Positions 49,850 through 62,763 are shown, numbered from the stretch's first letter. The stretch is 64,000 bases of DNA from Vitis vinifera (GCF_030704535.1 NC_081818.1:2059001-2123000); one strand, 5' to 3'. The notes: generated by a model from the letters alone, not told the origin. Translations and numbers: made by a program.

Positions 49850-51640
49850 ATTAAGAAAACTCCGAACCCAAAAATCACACAAAATAGACACGGAAACAGA
49901 CAAAATTGGGCAAGCAATTCTTATAAAAATATTATTTGATTAAAAGATGAAGGAAATGATCTCAAATCTATACGTCTTATCTTTTTTAATTTTGAATTTG
50001 ATTATTTTCATATCAATTTTAAAAGAGAATATCAGAATATGTTTGAGAGAGTGATTTAAAAAAAAAATCTGTTTTTAAAAATAAAAAATCTATAATATTA
50101 TTTAACCATTGTTCTCTTGAAATAATTTTTAAAAACAAAATAAAATAAAGAGGAGTTGTCATATGACCAAATGAGTTTTAATAAAATCACTCCATGTTGA
50201 TTTTCGACTTAAGTTTCCCCTGAGGTTCAATAGGTCGAGTCAGAATTTCAGATGCGGTAAAGATTCGTTTTGGATAATATTTTTAGTTTGCACTAGTAAA
50301 TGGAAAGTCGAGTAGAGGGCCAAATGGACTCTTATTTAAAAAATAATAATAATAATAATTACACAAATGTCATGTGTGAAATATTGGAATAAATAATGAT
50401 AATAAAAAATTAATTTTATCTCCTATTTATTCGTATGGTTAGATTATTTTTTATAATGGAAATATAAAAAAAAAAACCATTGTTATCTATATTATGATTT
50501 TGATTCCTCTTTTCTCAATGATTATGACTCCTTTGGATCTTGTCTTCCATTCCCCGTTCCCACTTACCAAATACTTCCAAAAAGACACCTAAAGTTTTAA
50601 TGTGAAAATTTTTCAAAATATTACCCAAAAAAATATAGATAAAATTATTATAATGACTTTTGTATTAGAGTTAATTCTTAATTCCAGTGCTAAACTTTAT
50701 TTACTTGGTAATATAAGAGAAGTTTGTTCATATAAATGTTCGTGTGACCTCATGAGACATAACGACTATACGAGAATTAACCCATTTGGATCAAAAGCAA
50801 ACAATATCTATATAAAAATAAGTAAATCATTACAAAATGGTATTAAATGTAATTCTACATTTGTGTATGAGATATCGAGTGATTATTGCATGTGATCTTA
50901 TGATCTTGTAGAATATAACAATATTATATTTGATTAATAGGATATAAGAGAAGATAAAATAAAATAAATGATAACACACTATATTATAATTTGATTGATG
51001 ATAGGATAAGAAGCAACAAAAGATCTTTTACAATAAGTAATATTAAGTACGTGCTATATATGTGAAAAAAAGGAAGAAAGAGACGAGAGATAAAGGAAAG
51101 AATATCATAATATATTTTCTTTTATTTATAAATTTGAAATATTTGATCATAAACATAAGAATTTTTTTATATTTTTAATAGAAAAATGTAAAACAATTTT
51201 TATTTTAAACAATAAAATTATATATATAATTTTTATTTTATTTTATAAATAAAATATAAATATGAAATAACACATTTCATTAAATATGCTACTTAATATA
51301 TCATTAAGTTTAATATTCGAGGATATTATAAAATTAAATTTAATATCTTAAGGTATTTTATATCAAATAAGATATGATATCCTAAAATATAAGTATCTTA
51401 TTTTATCATATCTCATTAATTAAATTTAAAATTATTTTTTGGTATTATATTTGTAAATAATAGGGATATTGTGACACAAGTGAGAAAACTCACTTTTTCC
51501 ATTTTTAGGTTTAAAATATAATTTATTATTAAACTCTCCAATAGCTTAAGTTATTTATATTTTTAAAAATAAAAATTTATTTATTTACATTTCTATTTAT
51601 AAATAAATAAAAAATAAAAGTTATCCATAAGTTTGACCAA
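49850..51640. other. intergenic spacer between ACBP4 and JMJ24-like promoters
   Basis: Divergent promoters face this AT-rich spacer. Apart from the family C MITE-like element I see nothing genic. The 97-residue open frame at 50602-50895 has no recognisable motif and AT-rich codons; I treat it as chance. Confidence 0.5.
50926..51428. mobile_element. MITE-like family C, copy 3 with inverted termini
   Basis: Left end 'atttgattaataggatata'. The reverse complement of the right end is 'atttaattaatgagatatga', an imperfect inverted repeat of about 20 bp. The right half ('tttaatattcgaggatatta', 'gatatgatatcctaaaatat') matches the copies at 17 and 36 kb. Confidence 0.5.
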
Positions 51641-51839
51641 TAGTATTGCGATCCAACGGCCAAGCTTGTCTACTGTTAATTTTTGCACTCCATCAGGCAT
51701 CAGGCCCACACAGTAGTAGGACCCACAACACAGCAGTTTACTGTCATATTCTCACCGTGCTCCACCTGGCTAAATTTCTAAACTCACCGTACAGAACCGG
51801 ACAGGAATCTCCCGCAGAAGAACCCGCCCCTCTCCTTCC

Positions 51840-52096
51840 ACTTTCGACTCTGAAACTCATTCAAAACCCTAGCTTCAGAGTTCTCTCTCTTCTTCGATCT
51901 CTCCACGCATCTCTCTCAATGTTTGATCATTATTGCTGTTTTCTTCAACTGCAGGCTCGTTGGATCCGATTACACTCGCAGTATGTTCTCCCAATCTTTT
52001 GTCTCTTTAGAAAATCATCTTTCTTCGAGTCTTACCCTTTTTTCCCTTGGAAAAATGGTTCGTTTTTATTATTCATGTGTGATTATTTTCGGCAAG
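51840..52096 (+). other. probable 5' leader exon of the JMJ24-like gene
   Basis: GC-richer, pyrimidine-rich DNA ('ctctcttcttcgatctctcc') of the kind found in plant leaders. It ends at a good donor, GGCAAG|GTAATT (52097). The coding exon is preceded by the acceptor CACTGCAG at 53961-53968, implying a 1.9-kb intron in the leader. Several upstream ATGs would lie in it. Inference from signals only. Confidence 0.35.
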
Positions 52097-52769
52097 GTAA
52101 TTATTTTATTTTTTATTTTTTCACTGAATTTATATGTGCATTGAGCTACTTCACCCATTGCTCTTTCGTTTGCTTTCAGTTTTTTAAATACGAATTTATA
52201 GTGCTTTTTTTTTTCTTTCTTTCTAATTGTTCCTAAATTCTAGATTATTTGATTTTATACATACTGTTTTTTTGCATTGTATTTGATGGTTTAATTTTGA
52301 TAGATAATAATTATTATTATTTTAATATGTTTCAAGTGTTGAATATTTGTATCATATTTTTGTTGTTTTTAAAATTATTATTATTTTTCAGTAATCATAA
52401 AAGAAGTAGCAGAAATTGGAACAGTTATAGGTGATCAGACATTAGCCTTTAGGGACTGAATTGTCTTGCCTCATGGTCTTGCGCCAAACATTTTGTGTTA
52501 TTTTGTGATGGATTGATGACATTTTCACAGAACAATTTTATCTGCATAACTTCCCTGAGTGTGCGGGGAAGCACTTTCTCAAAGATCTTGAGAGAAGAAA
52601 ATTCTTTTTTGTTTTAGTATTATATAAATCTCTTATAAAAGGATATGTTTGGAACCAGTAAAACGGTTGTCATTGCTGTGAGGGTGCGTGTTATGTAGAG
52701 GAATGCATGAAAAAGAGATAAATATGACGTGTTACCGACAAGGGAACACTAGAACCGAACATGCCTTCG

Positions 52770-52880
52770 TGGGCTGGCTCATGTTGCAAGGGGTTGGGGA
52801 TAGGGATCTGGGAGGTAAAGGTTCCGGGTTCAATTCCCTATAGGGGAAAAATGTTACCTGTCCAAGAAAAGAAAGGGAAG
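52770..52880 (+). mobile_element. tRNA-derived SINE-like element in leader intron
   Basis: 'gggctggctcatgttgcaag' resembles an A box. GGTTCAATTCC at 52827-52837 matches the polymerase III B box. An A-rich stretch follows. Related to the element at 44.6 kb. No cloverleaf can be drawn. Confidence 0.45.
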
Positions 52881-54030
52881 ACATGAACTTCGCAATATGA
52901 TCCATGCAGAAGCATTTTTTGTGCTTGACTCATTATTGGCCTACATGGATGTGTAATCAAACAAAAAGTGGCTACTCAAAATTGGCTAAGTGCTTGAATC
53001 CTGGAGAAACTTGTTGCACGTCTATTGGAGTGCAATGAAGGATTAACTGTTGTTGCTACATACAAAAATGTCGTGATCACCTTTAGAGAATTCAATCAGA
53101 TCCCATGATGGCAGCATTGAACAAGCATTATATCTTATGTGTTTTTACAATTGATCTAGCAAATCTTACTCATGCAGTTGGGAGGAGACGACTTTTGAGA
53201 AACTGGTTTTGAGAAAACATGCTTGGTAGTAACTGTAGCATGGTTTCCAGACTTATTTTTGATACCATTTCTTTAAATGGGTCTTTTTTAGGAAATGCTA
53301 ACATGTTGTTTTCTGTGTTTTAGAAAATGCAAACTCTTTAACAACTCACAATCGTCCGAAAAAGAACATTTCATACATTTATGAAAAGCCATTCCTTTCC
53401 TTTTTTTTTTTAATTTTTTTTTATAGACAAAAAAACCATTCCCGTTTCTACTTGCAAACGGGTACATCCCTTCCCAAGAGGCTACATCTTTGTACTTTCT
53501 TCCTTATTTATATACCAGGACAGTTCACACCAGATTTAGACTCTTCCCAGAATACCACTTTTGCTTGTCAATCCTTTCTCTATCCCTCTCCATTGTTATC
53601 AGTTTCGCATCCAATGGCGCTCAGTTCAAATCTTTATTTCAATCACTGTCAAGGTTCAAAGAAAGGGTGCACCTTCCATTAGTACTTGTTAAAACCTTGT
53701 TTCTTGTTCTTTTCTTTTTCTTGGATACTTCATTGGCATGGGGTTGGACAATCTTGTTGCTCACTCAAATATGTTTATATTTTTTAATTTGATCGCATCA
53801 GGCTGATTTTGCCTTCCTTGCCAGATCTATATCTTTTTGTTGCACTTTGTCCCTTGAAAGTTTCAGTATTAATTTGTTTTTATTGCTTTTTCATGTTTGA
53901 AACTCTTCAATGATATAATAGCATTCTTCATAACACCATATGACAAGTACGTTTGGGGCACACTGCAGGTTGATCTTTGTATAACTGTGCATATTTCATT
54001 ACTGTACAACTTCGTCTTAACATTATTATA

Positions 54031-57000
54031 ATGGATCATCCTCGGTCAACATCTGGGAATGGTGAGGATAATGTTGGGATTCCAGAGGATTTGCGTTGCA
54101 AGAGGTCAGATGGGAAACAGTGGAGATGCAGTGCCATGTCCATGCCAGATAAAACAGTATGCGAAAAGCACTACATCCAGGCAAAGAAAAGAGCTGCAAA
54201 TTCTGCATTGAGAGCTAGCCTGAAGAAAGCCAAGAGGAAGTCCCTAGGTGAAACTGATGTTTACTTGGAGAGCAAGAGTGATGATTTTGACATGCCGCTT
54301 GTCAACACAAAAGCTGCTGATTATCCTGTTTCGGTATCAGGAAATAAGTATAAGGAGAAGGTAACTAAGAAACAGGTACGCTATTCACCTGAAACACCTC
54401 CTGTTAGGAGTGTGTCCATACGCAGTTCTTTAAAGCCAAATGATGATTCACAAAGAGAGACACAGTTTGAAGAGAACAGGAGGTCTTATAGGACAACACC
54501 ACTTTCTGTGATGGATTCCTCTAGGACCAAATCACAGAGGAGTTTGGATGTGAGTGCAATGGCGGTGAGTGGAATTTCAATATATATGAATGGAATTTTT
54601 ATTGTTATCTTCGCTTTTTTATTTTTTTGGTTTACTGCTACTATTCGTATCATATCAATAACAAGAGGTTTGATTAAAAATTAGAGGGAATGCATACCAT
54701 ATATAAATGAGGTCCTATGGAAAAATGCTTAACAGGATTCAGTTCTACTTCCGTGTGTGCTTCTGATGAATTTGCACCCATCGTAGAAAGCTACACCAAC
54801 TTTTCCTGTAATTGTTGGATGCCTCATTTGCAACCTGTGAAAACAAGAAGCTTATCATTGAGATAAATGATACATCTCTTTGATGGTTAGAGAAAGCCTC
54901 CTAGGACATGTGATTATTTGACAGCACTTGATTACATTTTCTATTGCTGAATCTTCCATGAGAGTGGCCTTGTAGTCTTTAAAAAAGGAAGAAGAAAAGA
55001 ACTTAGGTTTCAGCCTGTTTACCGTCTCTCTGGCTGGATGATTCCGTGAAACAAGTAATAGCTCCCCCAGCATGATATCCTTTTTTTTTTTTTCCAGATT
55101 CCAGCAAGTCATGTATACCCCAAGAAGATTCTACTGAATTTGAAACTTTGCAAACCTTAATGGGTTAAATCAAGCCAAATAAAGGGGTTGAGGACCAAAA
55201 AATTCCTTTAACCAAAGCAGACAATTTGCATTAAAGTTGTTTTGGTTTAGACGTATTGAACATCCCATCTTCTTATACCTGGGCAGTGTACCAGGTTTCT
55301 TTCTCTTTGGGAAAGAGAATTTTAAGGCCAGATGAGTATGATTGTCAGTTGTGCTTGATTCTGATATAGAAGGTCTTTCTGTGTGGCCCATCAGTCAGTA
55401 TGCCAATCCTTAATTATGCTGTTGTTTGTTTGTTTGTTTTTTGTATTTTTTTTTCTACTTGTATTTCCTGCCTTACTAAATGAACATGCTGCCTTTTCAG
55501 GATTACTCTGATGGAAGCACAGATTCTTCTGATGATGAAAATGGTGGGCAAACTTGCCATCAGTGTCGAAGGAACGATAGAGACAGAGTTATCTGGTGCC
55601 TTAGATGTGATAAGAGAGGATACTGTGATAGCTGCATCTCTACATGGTGAGGTTGACTTTCCAGTTAAAGAGACGTATACTTCCATATTGTCAGCTTAGT
55701 GATGATGTTACATGCTTTACTTTTCAGGTACTCAGATATCCCATTGGAAGAGATCCAGAAGATCTGTCCTGCATGTCGTGGTACTTGTAATTGTAAGGTT
55801 TGCTTACGTGGAGATAATTTGATAAAGGTATTCCAGTTCTCAAAGGGCCTGGCATTTATTTCAATAGTAGCTTATTGGAACACAAAATATATACCTAATT
55901 CCTTAGATATAATTCTCTGGTCACCTGATTAGTTGAAAAGTTATTTTATCTATTATGATTTGTAGGTAAGAATACGGGAGATTCCAGTCCAAGACAAGCT
56001 GCAATATCTCCACTCTTTACTATCTTCGGTGCTCCCGGAAGTTAAGCAGATCCACCATGAACAATGTGCTGAACTAGAACTGGATAAAAGGCTTCATGGT
56101 AAGACACTTTTAATGTTCTATTTGCATCTGGAGTTTGATGTTGTAGTTGCATACTACATATGGCAGTTATCCATGATCTTACTGTTTTGGGTGTTTTCTT
56201 CAGGAGCTAGCATAAAACTTGAGAGGCAAAGATTGAATAATGATGAACAGATGTGCTGGTACCTTCAAGAACCCTTATAAACTATTGACAGTAATTTTTT
56301 TTTTCCTAGTTAGTCATGGGCAATAATACTATTAAATTATTTTCATATGTCTGAGACTTATACAGCATCATGGGTCCTAATTAGATGGTCAGTTTTGTTG
56401 TTCACAATTAATATGTTAGAACGAATATGGTTTTTTGTTATTCTGAAGGAATTGGATGTTCCTGATGGGTTCATCAGGATGATTTCTGACCTATTTTTTT
56501 AGGCCATTCTAATTTATTCAAGCAAATAGAAGTGTCACATGCACACGGACTACATGTTCTGAGGATCATGGCTTATTGTGTGTTTTTTTCTCTTTATTTT
56601 TTTCGTTCTGCAGCAATTTCTGTAGGGTACCTATTATTGATTACCACAGGCATTGTATGAATTGCTCGTATGACCTATGCCTTAATTGCTGTCAAGATCT
56701 TCGAGAAGCATCTATGCTTGGTACCAAAGGAGAAGCAGCAGAAAAAGAAACTTTGTCAGAACAAGTGAAACCAACCAAATTGAAATTAAATTTAGCAGAT
56801 AAGTTTCCTGCTTGGAAAGGCAATGATGATGGCAGTATTCCATGCCCACCAAAGGATTATGGTGGCTGTGGTTTCTCATCATTAACTCTTACCCGCATTT
56901 TCAAGATGAATTGGGTTGCAAAGCTGGTAAAAAATGTGGAGGAGATGGTTACTGGCTGTAAGGTTTATGATATTAATAGTCCACAAAAAACCAGGTCAAG

Positions 57001-60000
57001 CAACAGGTTCTGCCAATCTGCACATAGAGAGGACAGTGATGATAATTTCTTATATTGTCCATCATCTCAAGATATCAAAACTGAAGGAATTGGAAATTTT
57101 CGAAAGCATTGGATCAGGGGAGAACCTGTTATTGTTAAGCAGGTGTGTGATGACTCGTCTATTTCAAACTGGGATCCATCGGTTATATGGAGAGGGATTA
57201 GAGAGACATCAGATGAGAAGACGAAAGATGATAACAGAACAGTCAAGGCCATAGACTGCTTAGACTGGTCTGAGGTAGGATTTCTTAAGCTTGAACTCTT
57301 TTGTAAGGAATGAATAAATTTCAGTTGCTATTAAGCCTGTTATTGTATCTAATTCATGGTACTTCTCCAGGCCCCAGTTGATTGTATCTGTGTCTTTGGG
57401 CATTGAATAATTAATTTCTTGTTATTGTCTACTATTTGCCCTGAGATTTTTCCAAATGTCGCTTGACAAAATGGCAGGTTGATATTGAACTTGGTCAGTT
57501 TATCAAAGGATACTCAGAGGGGCGACTTCGTGATGACGGGTGGCCAGAAATGTTGAAGTTGAAGGATTGGCCATCCCCCAGTGCTTCTGAAGAGTTATTG
57601 TTATACCAGAGACCTGAATTTATCAGTAAAATGCCATTACTTGAGTACATCCATTCAAAGTGGGGCCTTTTAAATGTTGCAGCAAAACTGCCTCATTACT
57701 CCTTGCAGAATGATGTAGGGCCCAACATTTTTATTTCTTATGGGACCTATGAGGAACTTGGTAGCGGTGATTCAGTGACCAACCTCCATTTAGAAATGCG
57801 TGACATGGTAAGTGAATTGCTTTCCTTTCTTCTTAATGTGATCCTGTTGGCTTTTAGAACCATTTCCCTGTAGTTAATCCATGTGTCCAATATGTATGGT
57901 TGATGTTTCTGTCAATAGCTTTTTTGACTTGTATTTAACTCTAGTTTGGAATTTAATGTTTGATGGTGTAATTGGCCTTCAAGTTATATATTCTCACCAT
58001 GAAGTTCAGAATCAGGAAACTTTAAATGCGGTGATATAGCATAAGTTTTGGAAAGATGTTAGATTCTTTAACCTATCTACAAAATATTGGATACAATTTC
58101 CACTTGTTAATGGACAATCTATGTTGAAAGTTGGATTTTCTTGAGAACTTGAAGTTGGTTGACACCCCACTGGACAAGGAACCATTGGTATTTTTGTTTT
58201 TAATTTCATTTCTTTTGCTTCTTTTTTTTCCTTTTGTTTTTCCTTGCATGTCTTGCTGAAATTAGCTGTCTTAAGAAAAGTGATGGAATAACTTGGATGG
58301 CATTTTCTGGGGTGTTAGGTTTACCTACTGGTACACACATCTGAGGTCAAACTAAAAGGTCGGCAGGAGGAGAAGATTGAAAAGGGGAAAGAGGCCTCTA
58401 TGGAGTCTGAGGCAAAAGAATCACCTGGAGATGTACAAACAAGTTTGGATGAGGGAAGAACCCCTGATTTATCACTTGGTGGACATGATCAACAGGGGGA
58501 TCATGGGGAAAAGTTAAACAACGATAAGGATGAGGAAATGGAGGACCAGGGGATTGATACTACCTCTAGTGTTGAAGCGAAAACTGTCAACTGTGAAAAC
58601 CTGCACAGTGATAATGGTGATATCTCCCAAATCACTCATCCAGGAGCTCTTTGGGATGTTTTCCGTCGGCAGGATGTTCCAAAGCTGATTGAGTATTTGC
58701 AAATTCATTGGGAGGAATTTGGGAAGCCTACCAGTGCAACAACTGATTCTGTAAGTTTATTTGCTTATTCTCATAAATCTACATTTCATCTGAGTTAGCA
58801 TCATTGGTTTTGTTTTTAATTGATGTCTCTGATCCTACTTCTGTATCTCAGGTTCAACATCCTCTTTATGATGAAGCCATTTTTCTGAACAGGCATCATA
58901 AAACACAATTGAAAGAAGAATTTGGTAAGGACAACTGGTCATATATACCGTTCACTTGGTCCCAGTCCCCACCAGAGGGATTTCCATGGTCCAAAGATTC
59001 ATCTGAATGAGATAGTCCAATCTTTCTAGCACACGAACATTTTTACCTTTTTTCCTTCTAGTTTATTTATTTATTTGTTTTTTAAATTTTATGGCAATGA
59101 TCCTGAAAAATGTTCATAGGCAGGACAAAGTCAATTAACAAGGGCAATGTTTGCTAAGCTTCTCTTAGGGAATCTGGATGATCTGGCTGCCTAGTAAAAT
59201 TTATGGAAAAGCATGTGGGTCCAAAAGAATTTGCAGGATGCCAGTTTTTATTAAAAAATCAAATTTGGTTTTTATCAAAGAATTCTTTAAAAGATAATGA
59301 TGAAATATCTTGGTTTTCAGTAGAGGGACTGGTTGAATTTTAAACCAGATAATCCTAGGCCCCATGGGATTTCCTTGGTCTGTGTTAACATCTTCTTTGT
59401 CTTGATAATCATAGAATATGAATAGCTTCTGGGATTTTGCTGTTAGATGCTTGTTGAAAACTAATTACTGGTGTTCTTGCTCTTTCTCAGGAGTTGAGCC
59501 TTGGTCATTTGAACAGCATTTGGGGCAAGCCATATTCATCCCTGCTGGTTGCCCTTTCCAATCGAGAAATCTTCAGGTGCGTTCAGTGTTTCTAATGATC
59601 TTCATGGTTGTGAGCCCTAGGCATTTTATATATATTCATTATGGGTCATATTGGTATCAAATAGAACTGATGGTTGAAGAGTCTGATTTTTCGAAGTGCC
59701 ATATAAATCATACATCATTGGCATTTTAGACTACTTTTTTTATGGCAAATATTCCTTGAATAGTATTGAAAAGCGCCTGTAATAGACATTCTGTAAATAT
59801 TGACTTTCTTGGAGTTTCTAGAATCTGTAGATGTGATTATCAAGGATAATTAGATCATCTATAATCAGATAAATAAATTTTAGTGTGTATAATGGTTATT
59901 CTCATTTAATCTGTTTCTGAGTATTTCCTTGTTATATATTTCCAGTCTACAGTTCAGTTGGGCCTTGACTTTTTGTCGCCCGAGAGCCTAGGGGAGGCTG

Positions 60001-60541
60001 TGAGACTGGCTGATGAAATCCGATGTCTTCCAACTGAGCATGAGGCAAAGCGGCAAGTGTTGGAGGTGAAGCAAAATAAATCTTCCCTTGAAGTATTATT
60101 AGTCCCTACCATTTTCCCTTTTTTGTTTGTGAAATTATCCAGGGCATTTTTTAATTTTTTTTTTGTCTTTTGATCTTTTCATGGTTTGTTCATCGTAGTT
60201 TTCTATTGGGCTCTGATGTAGGTAGGGAAGATATCACTATATGCAGCCAGTTCAGCTATTAAAGAAGTACAGAAGTTGGTTCTTGATCCAAAGTAAGCTC
60301 TCCCGACTTTTCCCATTCCATGCCCTAGGGTTTGTTGATCTTCCATGTTATAAAACTCATTACAGTTATCGTCCTTCATTCTTTACTTTTCTGAATACCA
60401 TTGTTAAACTAGCAATCCTTCTGTTCACGTCTCTGCTGCAGACTCGGCCCAGAGCTTGGTTTCGAGGATCCAAATTTAACTTCATTGGTTTCTGAGAACC
60501 TGGAGAAGATGATTAGACGAAGGCAGGTCACTTGTGCTTGA
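54031..60541 (+). CDS. JMJ24: JmjC/RING/WRC protein, JMJ24-like (KDM3 family)
   Basis: Thirteen coding exons in phase: 54031-54564, 55501-55646, 55728-55827, 55966-56098, 56204-56258, 56614-57274, 57478-57807, 58319-58750, 58852-58924, 59491-59576, 59946-60065, 60222-60292, 60442-60541. Product 946 residues. In order: a WRC zinc motif (residues 20-60, Cys23, Cys33, Cys44, His47), a Lys-rich nuclear stretch, a RING-like zinc region (197-252, [18 protein letters not shown] to CNCKVC), a second Cys/His cluster ([15 protein letters not shown]), then a JmjC domain (from about 470). JmjC iron ligands are normally His, Asp/Glu and a distal His. Here the first two are present (NLHLEM, His647 and Glu649), but the distal site reads GCPFQSRN, Phe844 in place of His. 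Arabidopsis JMJ24 is likewise regarded as demethylase-inactive and acts as a RING ubiquitin ligase on CMT3. Orthology and E3 role are inferred. Confidence 0.92.
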
Positions 60542-60739
60542 ATTAGTGTACAGTATTCTCGTAACTTAGGTACAGAATTTAATTTTAAACATGCACTTAA
60601 CAATGCCCCTATTGTACAAATATATTTAGATGTAAATGTACCAAGCTTGCAGATTTCAAGCTGTTTGATTTAACACTTCAGGACTCATTTCATGAAAATC
60701 TTGTAGCATTCTCTCCCTGTTCGAAAAAACCTGACATTA

Positions 60740-61780
60740 TCAGGAAGTGAGGCTAAAAGAATCAGCAATTGTGTAGAAGTCCAGTTTCACCTCCGGCCAT
60801 TTTGATTCCGGTGCTTGTGCGTTTAGAGTGAATAACTTTCCACCCCTTGTGCAGCAAACAGCGACGTTATGCCTCCGAAATGAGGGGCTCTCAACTCTGA
60901 ATTCAAGCTCATAGTACTTGACATTCTTAATAGTATCCTCTCTTAGTTTTGATCCTATCAGGGTTCCTTTCACATCAGGGCGTTGGCCGGATCCGGTGAT
61001 GGTTCGAACCACTGCCTCTCCCACCTCCCTCGGCCCTCCAAATGCTTCAATTCTGTGCAGGAATGTAAAAGATTAGTGCAATTTCAGTGTACAGACGATG
61101 GCATTGATGATGTAAAAGAGTAGGGTACTTACGAGAAATCAAGAGGTACTGGTGAAACAATGACACTCACATTGAGCTCACCGGTTGAACCTGGTGGCCC
61201 AAATGCGACAACTGGTTCACTTATACTCCGGCGGTGCCGATCACTGGATTTTGTAATGTTTAGGGAAGGTGGATCCAGTGATCTCTCCAGCTCCGCCTTG
61301 CCCACGGCTCGATACAAAAGGGTCTGATCCCCAACCCATTTCGCAGGGTATATGAACTCTGTTTACATAGCAAAAACGTACAAAAATCTTAAAATTTATA
61401 ACCCAGCTGTGGACATGACAGTATCATTAGAAGCGGATTTACTAACCAAATCCCTCATTGGTTTCAATGCACCGGCTGTATCCTCTGATTGGATAAAGCA
61501 CATCGAGTTTAAGATTCCGGCCAGTTTCTGGCGAAAACCCCAGAAGGGAACTGGTGATTCCAGCAAAATTAGCCCCAACAGCAACTAGAGAAGCTGACCC
61601 AAGACCAGTTAGGAGCCGTCGCCGGAATACCGATGCAAGCGGCCCAAATTCTTCAGCCGGGGGTCTGCCTGGCGGGATTGTAACCTCCTGCAAACCGTCC
61701 TTCCGGTCACCGGAGGATTGGGTCATATATATTCTATGAGAGCCAAATTTAGATGCATGAAAGAGGTGTTGCACTGCCAT
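60740..61780 (-). CDS. PPD7: chloroplast PsbP-domain protein (PPD7-like)
   Basis: Three exons: 61780-61447, 61358-61133 and 61052-60740, with in-phase GT/AG junctions; 290 residues. The N-terminal 50 residues are Ser/basic like a plastid transit peptide. They are followed by FRRRLLTGLGSASLVAVGANFAG (residues 52-74), an Arg-pair plus hydrophobic core resembling a twin-arginine thylakoid-lumen signal. The mature part is a PsbP fold: FIYPAKWVGDQTLLYRAVG, VAFGPPGSTGELNVSVIVSP, YYELEFRVESPSFRRHN, and a C-terminal WPEVKLDFYTIADSFSL. PsbP-like proteins are lumenal helpers of photosystem assembly; the precise role of PPD7 is not well defined. The gene converges on JMJ24-like, 198 bp between stops. 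PPD7 is my closest family match by memory; another PPD is possible. Confidence 0.82.
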
Positions 61781-61799
61781 TATTCACTTTCACATGTTG

Positions 61800-62763
61800 G
61801 AGTCTAGGTTTATTATGCTTTGGCATTCCAATCACATCATGCCACGTCACCCGTTTCTGGGTTGGTTAGTCATTCTAGTGAAAATCAGGGGTAATTTAGG
61901 GAAAATATGGAAAGAACGATGAGTTGGCAGCCTTGAAGTAGTATTGTAGATAAGGTGAATTCAAAGGGCCTTATCTGGTTTTGGTGGTTGTCATTTTTCT
62001 TTTCGGGACTGTGAATAGGGTTGGAATGAGGTTGGGCCAACAGTTTCAACTAGTGTTGGGCTTTAGCCTTTTTTTCCAGATCAAGCCTGGCCCAATTATA
62101 TAAGCTTGGCCCATCTCCATATTTCTTTGTTTTATTTATATTTTTGGTAACCCACCTCCAAAATTGTAATTCATGTACTCAAATGCCATATGAAAAACAT
62201 ATTTTTATTTGATTAAAAATTTTAAAATATTTAAATTGTTTAAAATTATTATTATTTTTAATAAATTAATCTGATCTTAAACATAAAATCATGACCGATC
62301 AAAAGAAATTAAGATAGTGTTTATTTTTTCATTGAATTAAAAAACCTAAAATATTTGACTTTTTCTATTAAGTTAAAAATAACCAATTGATATAATAAAT
62401 GTAACTAACGTGAACTTTTTATTAATAAGTTCAATTTAGATTTATTGATTGATATCAACGTGTTACTTTTAACTAAATAAAAAAATTTAAAGATATTGAT
62501 TTTTTTTATTCAGTTAAAAAACAAATATCACATTTTTTTCTCTTTTGAAGAAGTATTTCAACTAACCCAATTAATAAAACCTACCATTTCTATCATCTTC
62601 ATTGAGTAATCACCTGAACTCTCAACATGCCTCGCACTTCTGCAAGACACTTCTGGTTCCTCGCATAATTGAAAGAAAAAAAAAGAAAGAACAATAAAGA
62701 TAGAAGAACTCATTACATTTAGTTCTAAAGAACTATCACAAAGTGAAGAAAAAGGAGAAAACT
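61800..62763. other. spacer between PPD7-like and IDD genes
   Basis: The first 200 bp are the promoter side of the PPD7-like gene. The rest is AT-rich with several 'ttaaaa(t/c)att' and 'aattgat' words. Two loosely matching segments, 'agtttaaattaaaaaaccta'-like near 62330 and 62480, suggest an old small repeat. No gene is seen; the last 150 bp are probably the 3' untranslated region of the IDD gene. Confidence 0.45.

Noticed and set aside
50602..50895. 97-residue open frame in the ACBP4/JMJ24 spacer
   Set aside because: Biased to AT-rich codons, no motif, and it sits in repeat-like DNA.
52827..52837. B-box-like sequence as part of a tRNA gene
   Set aside because: No acceptor stem, anticodon arm or cloverleaf can be drawn; a SINE relic explains it better.
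53977..54030. Upstream extension of the JMJ24-like coding frame by 18 residues
   Set aside because: The extension begins at TTG, not ATG. The first ATG in frame is 54031, directly before the conserved N-terminus.
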